From Kalmusia sp. IMI 367209 (taxonomy: Eukaryota; Ascomycota; Dothideomycetes; Pleosporales; Didymosphaeriaceae), in NCBI GenBank assembly GCA_027946365.1, contig JAPEUQ010000008.1, forward strand, positions 1-64,000: a DNA stretch of 64,000 bases, given 5' to 3'. The translations under genes and the position numbers were made by a program. The stretch's first letter is position 1, and every line of letters starts with the position of its first letter. This document shows, in pieces, positions 1-11,389 of the stretch. A model generated the notes under the pieces. That model ran no database searches and was not told the DNA's origin. It was given only the letters and a program-made list of their open reading frames with translations.

Positions 1-3000
1 TATAGATAAGAACCTTATACTTGGGAGTAACAGAGATGTATATAGATATTTATAATAGACTAGTCTACTACTTTCTAAGCATAACCTATACTAGTTATTA
101 GTTATGAGTACTAAACTATTAATAAATAACTATCTCTGGCGTTGCCAGTCCGTGCATCCTAGATAAGCTCCATAACCTAAGTTGGTTAACCCTAACCCTG
201 AAAATATAACCTAACCTATATCTAATTTTAGGATGCAAATGGGATAGAAAGGTATAGAAAGATATAAAAAATACTTTTTCTATAGGACGCTTTTATAATT
301 TTATATTAGAATATAAGTGGGATTGCCATATGGGTTTACCCCCTAAATCTCTATTCTAGAATACTTAAACCCTAACGCTAAATCTACTTCGTTAAAGGGT
401 TGACCAGCCCCATAGCTACTTATTAGTTAGGATGCAATTGGTGGAGCTATAGGTGTAGTATATACTAGTCGCGTCTAAAGTCATTGATGTTAAGGATTAT
501 AGTTAGAAAAAGTAGAAGTTAGTATTCTAATTAGGTATTTATAGGTTAACGGACGTTTAGGAAAGCTTAGATCAACCTATAGTATAGGCTAAAAGTGAGA
601 TGTAAAGGTGAAGATGAGGTATAAGTAAGAGAAAAGTAAAGTAATTATTTACATAGTAAAGTTAGCTAGTAAGAGAAGGAGGGGGGCAACTTTCCATCTC
701 ATGCGGTTCAGGCCTAAATTAAAATAAAAAGTTACCCTTACCCTCTTCTACTTATAGCCCTATATTTACTCTTCTACTATTACTTATTTTATATATAGTA
801 TACTGATGTGTCTTGTAGAGATTGTGAATAGTATTAGAATATATAAAATGAGAGAAACTTTCCGTCTTCTATAATCTAAGCCTAAATCTAAATAGAAAGT
901 TACCCTTACCCCTTCTATCCTCATCCCTATATTAACTATTCTGGTATTACACTTCCTAGTATTATTATATATAGTACGTAGAAGTCATTAGTATAAAAAT
1001 ATATATATATAGATTACTTAATATTATATTACTAAGGCTATATATTAGCATATACACCTAAAGGTAGATATGGATAAATATACTAAATATAAATAGTTCT
1101 AATTAAGATCCCATTATATCTTATACTACTATTACCTTCACCTTTCCTTTATCCAGCTATATAGCTAATTCTATTTATATATATAGCGTGATTAGGTGGG
1201 CTTTAGAGATAGGGTTGATGGTCCTAGCTTATTATATCCCTCTCTCTAAAGCTTTTATTATATTTACTTAACTTTTTATAGTTAGTCTGGTTCTGGTCCG
1301 TAGCCTTTTTAATAGCTATACTCTAGTATTTCTACCTCGTTATAGGCTTAAAATATTGAGGTTATTTAGAGCTAAGTTTCTACTTAATCTCATGCTACGT
1401 AGGTGTAAAATCTAGCTTAGTGTGATCTTTTTTTGTTGGCTTACTTAATCTACCTAGCGTGTTCTTCTCTTTAGCCTTTAATAGACTGCTCTAAAATGTA
1501 ATAGCTTCTTATATAATACTCTTAGCTATTACGCTCATGTATGGGGTAGACTTAACGGGTGTGTTAGGTTATGAAGAGTCCAATCTAAGTTCTACTATAG
1601 TAGAAAATAGTAAGTCTTACTAAGTTAACTTAAGTCTATCTTTCTTATCCTGGCGAACTCTAAGGTTGAGCGTATTCTACTTATTAAATAGTATAATAAG
1701 CGCCTAGTCTTCTATTAGTAACTCCTAATCCTTATATTTATTTAGCAGCTTAGGGTTATTTTTATATATAAACTTATTATTTACGAGTAGTAATTATTCA
1801 CTGATCTTACCCAACGTAACGCTAAATACTTCTAATAGCGCACTATCTAATAAAATAACGGTAAAAGGTAGATAAATAGTTAACTATACTAGTTTTAATA
1901 GTATGAGTATTATATATTCCGTCCATAAACATCTAAATAATAAGACATGGATACGCTTATTTAAAGTGGACTATACGTCTAATAGTCTATAGTTAGATAG
2001 ATAATAAAGTCGCCGGTGAGAATATAAATAAATTATAATAATATACTTAAAGATTTAGGCCTAAGTTTATAAGTATAATAGGATTAATACTTCTACCTCA
2101 TTAATTATTATTATTATTATTAGCGGCACCGTTCCCGGTTACTAACTAATAATATAGAGGTTTATTAAATAAGATAGTTAGTTCTTCTTAAATATTACTA
2201 TTGTATTTCGTAAGGATTGCATGAGCTTTCACGCCCATAACGCGGAGCGCGATAGCCACTAATATTTATTTAAAAGGGTTAATGTAAAAGATTACCTATT
2301 TCTTTTCTTAAGTAATAATAATATCTCTAATCATGGTAAAAAATAACTAAATCCTTAGTATAAACTTAGTAAATAGTACGATATACTTAGCTATTTTATA
2401 TATAGTATTAGTAGGGTTGTTTAGATCCACCTTAGCTAGTTTAGATTACGTTAGACTAAACATCTACTTAGGTTTATCTTTTTAGTCCTCATTCTTCTTA
2501 ATTAATATATACTCTATATGTATACCCTCGTTGATGTCGTAGAAAAATCTATAAAGAAAAAGATAGTCTTTACGTAAGTCGAAATCGCATTCATAGGCCT
2601 ATAGATATAAATTAGTCTTAAAGATTTAGTTATTTACTACTACTTTATCCTTCTTTATTATCTACTTACTAGTCTTCTTATTATCCTTCTTACTCACCTT
2701 CTTCAACTTCTTACTAGATGCCTAGCTACCCTTATTACTAATCCGGCTCTTCTTACTAGGCGGCTACTAGGTGAAATCTTTAGAGGTAGATATATTATCC
2801 TTATCTTATATAACTTTATCTTCTAGTTTAGTAAGGGCCATCACGTCCTCATCCTTTTCTAATAGTTTAACGTGGTGTATGGGCTTGGTAAAGTAAAATA
2901 AGGGGTTATAGATATAAGTATTAGGATACGGACCGTCCTTCCATTAAGTAGAACCTAGTTGGTTTTACCCTTATTATCTACGGTGTTTAAGTTTTTATAT

Positions 3001-5382
3001 ATCTTATAGTATATATATTATATAGGCGCTAGTACTATTTTATAAAGTAATAGACCAATTAAACTTTATATAATAATAATATTACTTCTTTAAGATAGTA
3101 AGTTCTACTATCGTCAGCACATAGGTGGTAAAAGACTTAATAAGTTAAGTAATAGTCTCATACTAGTATAATCTATTTATATATTATTTTTAGTATAATA
3201 TCTATCTATATCTTACCTTCAACGCCGTTGAATACTCAAGAAAAAGTCATAGTAGTTACGTATAACGGTAAAAGATCCTTTAGATAATTATTTATATATA
3301 GCTTTATATATATCTCTACTTATATTATTTTCCAGAACTAACTCTACGTTATACTAGTTATAGATAAGAGTCAACTGTCTGATTATATCTATATAGCGCC
3401 AAGGAGTTGGGGTTGCGCTTATAAGTATCGTAAATTTAGACTTATACTATAGAAATCGCACGACAGCGTATAAGGAATTCTATTAGTTTTTTACCATATA
3501 CAACTCATTTATAATAAGTATCTTAATGAGACTAGTTAGTATAGTTAAATACTACTTAATAGATATACCGGCGTTAACGTTAATCCTAACTCTAGTATAT
3601 ATTACCTTATCTATTTACCGCGACTGCCCTTAAATGCCGTAACGATACGTGGTCAGCGGGTAGAATATAACTATAATAATATACGCTATAAGTTTATCAT
3701 GAGGGTCTAGTAACTAGTGGTTATGAGTTAAGATATTAGTAAGTATGGTGTATTTAATACTAGTAGTAGATCTAACTCGTCTAGTAATCTTCTTTCTTAA
3801 ACGCGCCTTAATAATATAGAGGAGACTACCTATAATACTATATAGATCACTTATGGTTTAGTAGACTAGATATAGAGGGTATAATCATATATTAATATGT
3901 AGGGAAACTTTATAAGCACTTTCTAGTCTTCCTTATTAATTAGCTACTAGAGTATACGCTTCCACTTATTTAAATTCTATTTTTATTAGTCTATTCTCTT
4001 AAATATTAATTTTAGAATTAAGAATAGGGAGAGGGGATAACTTTCCGTCGATAGACTTTAACATCATGGCGACGAAAAGATGCCCCTATCTACTACTTAA
4101 GAATAGGGGTAAACTTATATTAATGATAACTATATATAACTAAATCATTTTTTCTATTCCTATCCTATTATATATTAATATATTTTATTTATAAGGTTCT
4201 TCTACCGCTTTATTCTGGGCCGCGCGATCCACCTCACATCCTATATAAATAATACTATTAATCTAAGGCTAAATTAAATGTTTACCGCCAGTATTCCAGC
4301 CAGGCGGAGTAGAACGTAGCATAAGTATATTTAGAACTATCTAAGTATATTTATATAGTTTTATGGCTAGTGTTTTATCTTTTTTTTTAGTTAAAGTTTC
4401 TTTATCTTCGCCTAATCATTCTTAAATCATTCCATCTCAGCTAGATTAAAAGGCTTATATACGCGGTACGATTCGTCTAGGTCATTATCTTAATTTAATG
4501 AGGCTAATCTTACTAAGATATCTCTAGTATCTATATTATAGATTAAAGTAATGTTAATTTCGTTATTAATATTATATATAACTTACGCGCTAAGGGTGGC
4601 TGGGCCAGGTGCGATTAACTAGTTAGAGAGCGTATATAATATATATATAAACGCCCCTTTAACGTTCTTAACCACACAATCGCCTAGGGACAGTATACTC
4701 TAGTATTTTAATTTTCTACTCTTGGCTGCCTATATCAGCTCGTCGCCTTGAAGTTGAGGCGCTAACTAGAATATTTATAAGGGATTAATACGTGAGGCGT
4801 CGGAGCCCCCTAGATTTATACTAGAGTTAGGGCGTAGTTCGTCATTTTTATCTCTATTAACTCACGCGGCCGGCTACTTTTCCATCTCATCTATGACTAT
4901 TTAGTCAGTTACATCCTATATATAATTATTACTAATTATAACCCACTTTCCGTCCATCTAATTAAATCATAAAGACTTAAAATTTAGGTTATCTTTAGCC
5001 CTTAGACGCATCGATGTTGCGGGCGCGGGATAATATACCTATAGTATATATATAGTTGGCATAACCTTTTTAACTACTAGAACCCCTATTATATACTACT
5101 CTTTATAGGCCTTAAGCTCTTCTTCCGTCATCTTATCCTTATCTTTTAATACTAGATCTATTAACTTTATATTATTATTACTAAGGTCTATTCGTTTTAT
5201 AGTTAGGTTTATAAGATTATTACTAGAATTATTTATTCCTTCCGGGTTAATCATTTAGATTTCTAAGTCTAGATTATTAAACGCTACTACCTTATCTACT
5301 TTCTAGGCTTCTTATTTAATATATATTATAGTTACGTACTTCCGCATCCGCGCCTACACTTATAAAATTTTCTCTTAATACT
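1..5382. other. AT-rich degenerate repeat block, no readable gene
   Basis: The stretch is very rich in TA dinucleotides and stop codons in all six frames, with only scattered islands of G or C. This is the look of DNA mutated by RIP in an ascomycete. A lysine-rich stretch can be read on the minus strand near 2600-2770, which suggests old coding sequence, but no family could be recognised. Short telomere-like strings (CCCTAACCCT type) occur near 188-196 and 370-378 but do not form an array, so this is not a chromosome end. Confidence 0.7.
681..916. repeat. two diverged copies of a short hairpin-like repeat
   Basis: Two segments, about 681-742 and 853-913, share the order AACTTTCC, then CTAAGCCTAAAT-like sequence, then AAAGTTACCCTTACCC. 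The outer parts of each copy are imperfect inverted repeats of one another (AACTTTC against GAAAGTT). A third partial copy of the left arm lies near 4036-4050. They could be a MITE or the ends of a decayed element. The copies differ mostly by transitions. Confidence 0.4.
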
Positions 5383-5390
5383 ATTTCTAT

Positions 5391-5411
5391 ATATTAGACT
5401 GGCAAATGGGT
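5391..5411 (+). repeat. left terminal inverted repeat of hAT element
   Basis: The core AGACTGGCAAATGGGT is repeated in reverse complement at 11361-11381; the full 21 bp match at 20 positions. The 8 bases before it (5383-5390) match the 8 bases after the right repeat at 7 of 8. Confidence 0.85.
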
Positions 5412-5556
5412 ATAGGTTGGGTTGGGGTTGGGTCAGATTACATAAGACCTAACTAACCTATACCTAAACCCATTAATTTAGCGCTAGTAATGGGTATAGG
5501 TTAGGGTTAGGTTACTAAAATCAGGGTTGGGTTAGGGTTAGGGTATATGGTTATGT
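5405..5556 (+). repeat. left subterminal telomere-like repeats of hAT element
   Basis: Irregular repeats of GGGTATAGGTT, GGGTTGGGGTTGGG and GGGTTAGGGTTAGGG type lie just inside the left end. The reverse complement of the same words fills the right subterminal zone. In hAT elements repeated subterminal motifs are usually transposase-binding sites. Here they also closely resemble TTAGGG telomere repeats. Confidence 0.7.
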
Positions 5557-5765
5557 CTAGGGTCTGAGTAATCATAATCAATTAATATATTTCTATTTAC
5601 GTCTTAGTCGTTTTTTTAATTATGATTATTGTTAAGGTGGATACTAGGGTAGCTAGGTAATATCAACTATCACGCATTTATTACAGTTAATTATAACAGT
5701 ATAACTAGATTCATTGCTACTAGAGCTTCATGACCTATAACTACTACCCCTAACAGGTTTTCTCC

Positions 5766-6307
5766 TTAATTTGATAGAACGTGCAGGATATGGTATCTTT
5801 GGTAGTAACGCTTTGCCAAATAAGAATCTTTGACCTGAATTGTAACCCTCTTTGCATGGATCGCATTCATTTGGCAGTCTAGGAAAATAAGTATTTACTT
5901 AATAGTTAATATACTGATTAGAGGTACATACCTTCAAGATATCCAACCATGAACGCCTCAGTAGCTTCTTGAAGAGCACTTAGTGCAGAAGCCTGGATGC
6001 GCAAGTCCGGCTTGCAGGCATGGACAGCTCGCGAACAAGACTTGAGAATGGAAGCTTGCGAATAAGTAGCTCTGGGTAGTTTTTTGATATTGCCTAATCT
6101 CTCTAAGCGCCACCGCTATATCCTATCAGCTTAGAATGTGATTAGAAGCTGTGATAACTTACTGCCTGGCTTAAAGCGCCGCTTTTTCTTCGCATTGCCA
6201 GCGATCTTCTCGCGCAGCCTTACTAGCTAGATCTTTCTTGGGAGCTTTTCCGCCAGTTGCTAGCTTATGGCGAGGCTTTTAGTAGCAACTTGTTTAGATC
6301 TAGCCAT
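5766..6307 (-). pseudogene. histone H3-like pseudogene inside the hAT element
   Basis: Reading the minus strand from ATG at 6307 gives MARSKQVATKS, the H3 tail with K4, K9 and S10 kept. TGGKAPKKDLASKAAR (K14, K23) and KPGTVALREIRQYQK follow. Next come LLIRKLPF, LRIQASALSALQEATEAF, and AIHAKRVTI near the end. The order matches the whole H3 fold. Two introns have proper splice sites: one of GTAAGT...ATATAG type joins PG-T to VALREI exactly, and one of GTATGT...CCTAG type joins YLE-D to the last exon. The exons carry a 17-bp insertion with a stop after residue 11 and at least three small frameshifts, so this copy cannot make H3. The diverged tail suggests a transposon-borne H3 variant rather than a recent copy of the host gene. 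It is read divergently from the gene at 6830. Confidence 0.85.
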
Positions 6308-6829
6308 TATAGGTAAGTTTGTAGAGCAGCGATAAAAAGTTAGAGCAGTTGAAAGTAGGAAGTAGAAAGTAGAAGTAGAAAGTAGAAGTTTAGTCGCTGA
6401 GGCAATAGTTATATAGCGGTGAATATAGAAGCGAGAAAGTGAAGGTGAGAGGGAGAAAGTGAAGGTGAGAGGAAATACAAAAAGTTGGGCAAGTGCTAAT
6501 TTACAGACTCTATCAGCGTATATCACAACAACTCCGTGATAAATTTCCGTGATAATTCACATAGGGAAAGAGCTTAAGATGCGCTTTCGATTGATACTCT
6601 TGCCGTAGTAATGCGACTTTTTTTGGTCGCTGTATGCGTATGCGCAATATACGATTATTATTATTTATTGTTGTTGTACCGCGCTGGCATCGCGCACAGG
6701 CCACCAAATCTCGCTTAACTGCATCTATAGTCAGTCCCCTGTCAACTTTCTTCTACCTACCTTCTACTATCGCACTTTTGCAGGATCGCTCTATAAGTTA
6801 CTACATACCTTTATTACAGTTTCTGCGCA
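6308..6829. promoter_or_regulatory. divergent promoter region between H3-like pseudogene and ORF2
   Basis: This 520-bp spacer separates two divergent starts (6307 minus, 6830 plus). On the left it holds tandem purine repeats of GAAGTAGAAAGTA type (about 6352-6391) and two copies of GAGAAAGTGAAGGTGAGAG (about 6430-6470). On the right, around 6740-6771, CAACTTTCTTCTACCTACCTTCTACT is close to the reverse complement of the left purine repeats, so the two genes seem to share mirrored control or 5' leader elements. CCGTGATAA occurs twice near 6533-6555. No TATA box is assigned. Confidence 0.4.
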
Positions 6830-8039
6830 ATGAAGTCTCCGCCTATTAAGCAAGAGCCTATTGAAGAGACCGATTATCTAGATCGTCCTGAGGGTTTACT
6901 GCCCAGTATTAAGCGCGAGATACCAGCTGGATATGACTATGATGAGTGGGACAAGCTTACGAAGGTATTTATTCTAGTTTATTATCACAGTATAAACTAA
7001 TTTATATAGGGTTTTTACTTCTGAAGAGCAAGAAATCGATCACGTCCTCTCACTACGTGGACAGAGCGGTTCTCGAAAGGTCGTCCTACGAACTTATCAG
7101 TACCGTTTAAGGGCGTACTTAGTAATAGTGCTCGTGCTGTTCAGCAAAGAGATCGAGCTGCTCTACGTGATAGAGAGACCAAGGCTATTGAGAGCGCTAA
7201 TGCTGCTGATCGTTCTGCCAAAAGTATGCTTAAGAAGAGACTTGAAAACAAGACACGTACACTCTCTCTGTCTGAGGATGCAAGAAAAACTACCTTAAGA
7301 TGGAGCAGGAGAAGCTTTCAGATCAGCGCTTTCCAGAATCAGAAGAGTAGTAAGTTATAACAGTAATTTATCACATGTTTATACTTACAAGGTGTAGGTG
7401 AATGGCTAGTAGCTCAGCTACAACGAGTCCACCGGAAATGGGAGAAGCTTAATCACGAAGTTTTTAGGCAGCACCACAAATCCCTAGAGAAGCTGGCCCA
7501 GGCTAGTAAAGCTCTCCTGATAGACAACTCCAAGGCCGTGGAGAGTTGCGACTCTATGGATCTGGCGGTGCCCTTGAGAAAATTATGCGAGACACCTATG
7601 AAGACGGCTTAGCAAAGCTCAAAAGCAATACATTCGAAAGTAAAGAGGCTAAAGCTGATTGGCAACAATTTATAGATGGCCTTACCAAAGAAGAGTTAGC
7701 TATGGTAACAGATAATGACTGGCAGTAAGTTTATTACATTCTTTTATCACGCTTATATACTAATTACGCTAGACGTTGTGAGCCTACGTCTGTCCTTGAG
7801 TGTATATCTGGGGAGAAGATATTACGCTTGAAAGCAATTTGCCATATGTTCTTGGCGATGAGAGTGATGAGTGTGAAGAAGAAGTTGACTATGACTCTGA
7901 GATTGACGCTGCGTATAATGAGGGGGATGATGAATATGAGACCTCTACTGATAAAGATGAGGATGAGGATAATGATGATAGTGAGGAGGAGTTTGAGGGC
8001 TTTACAGATTTTGAGGGGTTTTCTGATGAAGACGATTGA
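6830..8039 (+). pseudogene. unknown transposon-borne gene with acidic C-terminus (ORF2)
   Basis: The start ATG at 6830 gives MKSPPIKQEPIEETDYLDR. At least three introns with good splice sites are visible: about 6965-7009, one starting near 7350 and ending CTTACAAG near 7391, and one starting at 7726 and ending near 7772. The parts read as a charged, helix-rich protein with RDRAALRDRETKAIESA and HRKWEKLNHEVFRQHHKSLE in the middle. A stretch DGLTKEELAMVTDNDWQ follows, and the last 60 residues are dominated by Asp and Glu and end in FSDEDD at 8039. Some exon joins do not stay in frame, for example after 6964, so this copy may be broken. No family was recognised. Acidic tails are common in histone-binding proteins, and the neighbour is an H3-like gene, but a chaperone role is only a guess. 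Confidence 0.45.
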
Positions 8040-8389
8040 GTGTCAGAGTCTACTACAGAATGAATACTCAAATATTAGGAGGTAGATCTTAGTTAAGTTT
8101 TTGGCACTCTGCTTAACTGCAATTAGCTAGTAATAGTTAATACAGCCAATAATCACAGATTGTTTACCTGGAATGTAAACATATCATTTATGATTTTAAT
8201 ACTCACTTATTATGGAATGTACTTAGGAATGTAAACAGACGTACTAGAATATCATAAGCCCTGCACCCTATCTTATAGTCATGAATGGAAACATACGCAT
8301 TAAACCCTCTCAGGCCACCAACATATCTCACAACTCCTTTAGTTTTATCACATCTTTTTATCACACCACTATCCTTATCCATTCTACTT
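8040..8389. other. spacer between ORF2 and hAT transposase
   Basis: No gene is seen. GGAATGTAAACA occurs twice (near 8170 and 8229) and could be part of the transposase promoter. Confidence 0.4.
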
Positions 8390-11051
8390 ATGGCATCTGC
8401 TCTTCAATCCCCACAGTTTCCACCTATCCTTAATCAATTCCAATTAAGCGCCCCCCAAATTGTTAGAGGGGAACTCAGAGCACCCTGATATTAATTAAAT
8501 ATCCATCTACGAATAACGAACACAATGAGGAACAAAGCGAAATTCGTTCTATATGGAATAAGTGGTGGAGTGAAACTACATGGGCTACGGATCCTTTAAC
8601 TCATAACCCACGGTGGAATTCAACCTCTCGTTTTGGCCAAATCTGGACCCAATTTGGAGAGGCCGCACAGTATACAGATGGTCGCCCATATGTATTCTGT
8701 CTTAATTGCGGATTTGCACTTCAACATCCAACAGTCAAAACAATTGGAACTAAGCATCTTACGAATCACCTTAATACTCAATCTTGTAAGGAGACTCTAA
8801 CTCCTATACATATTCAGTTACCTACACCTACGGCCCGGCCTCTACATTATCGAAATACTATAACACCAGTCCCATTGTATTCTCCTATGACCTATGAGAA
8901 TGAACTTGTACGGGTGGTAATAGACAACAACTGGTCTTTCCGAACAGTAGAGAGGCCATCCTTTCAACGCTTCCTTCAATACCTTAGGCCCAATACTGTG
9001 ATAACGAGCCGTTATAAATTACAGTCGATATTCCAGGATCAAGTTAAAACAGCTAAAGCTTTCTACTTTGTGATCTTTGTAAACTACGAAGATCTCATTG
9101 CCTATAGATGCTTGGTCTGCAAGAAACCATCTTAGCTTTCTTGCAGTAAAGGGTACTATATTAATAACAACTGGGAATTTTGTGAGAAGCTACTTGATTT
9201 TATCCCAATTCGTGGAAGCCATACAGGTACTTCTATGGCATTAGAAGTACTACAGGTTCTATCTGATACGAATACTAAGCAGCAACTTCTAGCTATCACA
9301 TGTGATAATGCTAGTAATAATGGAACACTGGCTCGTACTATCCAAACTCAACTACAAGAAGAAGGTATTAATTGGGATTCTACTGAGAATACGGTTCCAT
9401 GCCTCGCTCATATCATCAATCTGTTGTCCAGGATATCATTCAGCATCTTGAGCTAGCAGCTCCTAGTGAGCTAGAGGTTGAAGAGAATCTACAACGGCGC
9501 CATATAAATGAGATTCAATCAGAAATTTCAATACCGAATTCTCTTCGGAAGGTAAGCTAGCTTTTATCACAGGTATTTATTACAGACTGTTGTATGGCTA
9601 GCTCCGGGCAATATGCAAAGCGATTGATCGATCCCCACAACGTTTTGAACGTTTTATTGCTACTCAGCAATCCCTACCACCAAAAGAACGTCTCTGTTAT
9701 ACGAGACGTGAGAACTCGTTGGAATTCGACGTTCGACATGTGTGACCGCGCAGTTAAGCTCCAGTCATATATCGATGAATGGCTTAAACAAGAAATCAAC
9801 TTAAAAACGACTCCTCATATTACTAGGGCTACCAGTAATAATGATAACGCGGAGGTAGATTTCCGTGACCTTAAACGACTTCGACTATCTCATACTGAGT
9901 GGCACCACCTTGAGCTTATCACAGCTATGCTAAAGAGGTTTAAGGATGCAACTGACTCTTTTGAGCCAGAACCAAAAAAACCACAGATCCAATATATCTG
10001 GCTTATGTATAATCGACTCTTTGATTTTTTAGATAAGATGACGGAAGAGCTTAGTGAAGATTCAGAGAATAGAGATAACGCAGAGTGGCCAACAGTAGTA
10101 AGAGCTGCAGCTAGAAAAGGACGAGCTAAACTAAGCAAGTACTATTCGAAAACAGATGCAGAGCGGGCTTATTCAACTGCGCAACTATTCTCGATCCAAC
10201 ACAAAGCTTACAGCATATGAGGTACTATTATCACAGCTATTTATTACAGTAATCACTAATACTATCTATAGGATGATACTTGGGAAGCTCAGGACAAGCA
10301 TAACTACCGCCAGCAATTTCTTCAATACCTTGATCGCTATGATAATAAAGAAACCAGAGATTTTACTCCAGTCTCAACTACCTATCCTAGACGATCATCA
10401 GGTACAGAGTGGTTCCGGAAGCCCCCATCCTTAAACCAATCACAGTCAAGTAGTATTTCAGTATCTAGCCAAAACCAGGGTACTAGCTTACAACATATGG
10501 AAGAAGAGCAAGGCAGCACGTCAGGAAGGAGAAGCTTATCTAAGTACACCTCATATTATTATAGGTGAATCTTTTGATATTTTACAGTGGTGGAAAGCAA
10601 TGAGGATATTTATCCTCATCTTGCCCAAATTGCAAAAGATATTCTACCTATTCAGATTACTGCAGTAAGTATTGAGCGTGTTTTTAATATTGCAAGAGAT
10701 GTAATTGGAGATCGGAGACACCGTCTTTCAGCCCAGAGAATTCAGCAGATCATGTTTTTTAAGCATGCAATTTTTCAAGAGAAGGAGCAATATATTATTA
10801 CAGAGGATAGCCTAGCACCTTATGATGGAGTAAATGATCTTTTTGAGCTTCCAACCTATTCAGATCATATAGATAGTATAGAGGAGGAAGAGATTACAGA
10901 GGAGGAAGAGGTTATAGATGAGGAAGATATTATAGAGCAGGAAGATATTGTACATATTCCTAGTGTAAATAGGAGCAAATACTCCAACCACGTAAACGTC
11001 GAAGGGTTCAACCTCCTTTACGTTACCGTGTTTAATAGCTGTTATAAATAA
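8390..11051 (+). pseudogene. hAT-family transposase, frameshifted
   Basis: The likely start is ATG 8390 (MASALQSPQFPPILNQ). A BED-type zinc finger follows at about 8697-8795, with CLNC and KHLTNHLNTQSC. The hAT catalytic core can be followed through changing frames: DAWSARNHLSFLAVKG near 9105-9155 (first Asp), ITCDNASNNGTLA near 9294-9335 (second Asp, the CDNA motif) and VRTRWNSTFDMCDRA near 9708-9750. The C-terminal dimerisation domain IERVFNIARDVIGDRRHRLS lies near 10671-10731, followed by an acidic stretch and a basic RKRRR-like end in another frame. Introns ending in TTATTACAG lie near 9550-9587 and 10221-10249. Frame changes near 8490, 9100, 9150 and 11000 cannot be explained by introns, so this copy is judged inactive. 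It would bind the element's ends and catalyse cut-and-paste transposition. Confidence 0.85.
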
Positions 11052-11167
11052 ATAGTTCATATCTCTGACTTCCGCTAGTAGAGTGTTCTACAAAAGTTAT
11101 AGACGTTTCCTAAATATACTTTCTAGTAATAGAATTATATAAAATATCAATATAAATTACCGTTATA

Positions 11168-11360
11168 TAAATCCAACCTAGATAGGAACCCTTAACCCAA
11201 CCTATACCCAAGGTCCGTGCGACCCAACCCTAACCTGCACCTAGGGTCCGTGCGACCCAACCTTAACCTACACCTAAGGTTCAAAGTGACCCAACCCCAA
11301 CCTATACCCAATGCTTAGTAATAGCTAACCCAACCCCAACCTACCTATGGTTAACCCTTA
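11168..11360 (-). repeat. right subterminal repeats with a 33-bp tandem unit
   Basis: Three tandem units of 33 bp start at 11212, 11245 and 11278. Each has the form GGTCCGTGCGACCCAACC followed by CTAACCTGCACCTA-like sequence. Further CCCAACCCCAACCTA words continue to the end. They mirror the left subterminal zone and are likely transposase-binding repeats. Confidence 0.7.
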
Positions 11361-11381
11361 ACCCATTTGCCAGTCTAATCT
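11361..11381 (-). repeat. right terminal inverted repeat of hAT element
   Basis: This contains ACCCATTTGCCAGTCT, the reverse complement of the left end. It is followed by the target-site copy at 11382-11389. Confidence 0.85.
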
Positions 11382-11389
11382 ATCTCTAT

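Larger units (their letters stand above)
5391..11381 (+). mobile_element. hAT-type DNA transposon with three gene relics
   Basis: The two ends are 21-bp terminal inverted repeats (5391-5411 and 11361-11381) matching at 20 of 21 positions. They are flanked by an 8-bp duplication, ATTTCTAT at 5383-5390 and ATCTCTAT at 11382-11389, whose one difference is a C/T transition. An 8-bp duplication is the hAT signature, and the cargo includes a recognisable hAT transposase (8390-11051). At 5991 bp the element is long because it also carries a histone H3-like pseudogene on the minus strand and an unknown gene on the plus strand. The interior is less AT-mutated than its surroundings, so it probably arrived after most of the nearby RIP, or escaped it. 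All three reading frames now carry breaks, so the copy looks inactive. Confidence 0.85.

Noticed and set aside
188..396. Telomere-like CCCTAACCCT strings suggesting a chromosome end
   Set aside because: Only one or two units occur at a time, with no tandem array, and similar words also occur in the hAT subterminal repeats.
6260..6526. An 88-codon minus-strand open frame as a separate gene
   Set aside because: Only its last 15 residues are meaningful; they are the start of the H3-like pseudogene, and the rest is the untranslated leader.
5391..11381. A Starship-type giant element or Helitron
   Set aside because: There is no tyrosine recombinase (DUF3435) or Rep/helicase gene; the ends, duplication and transposase are all hAT.
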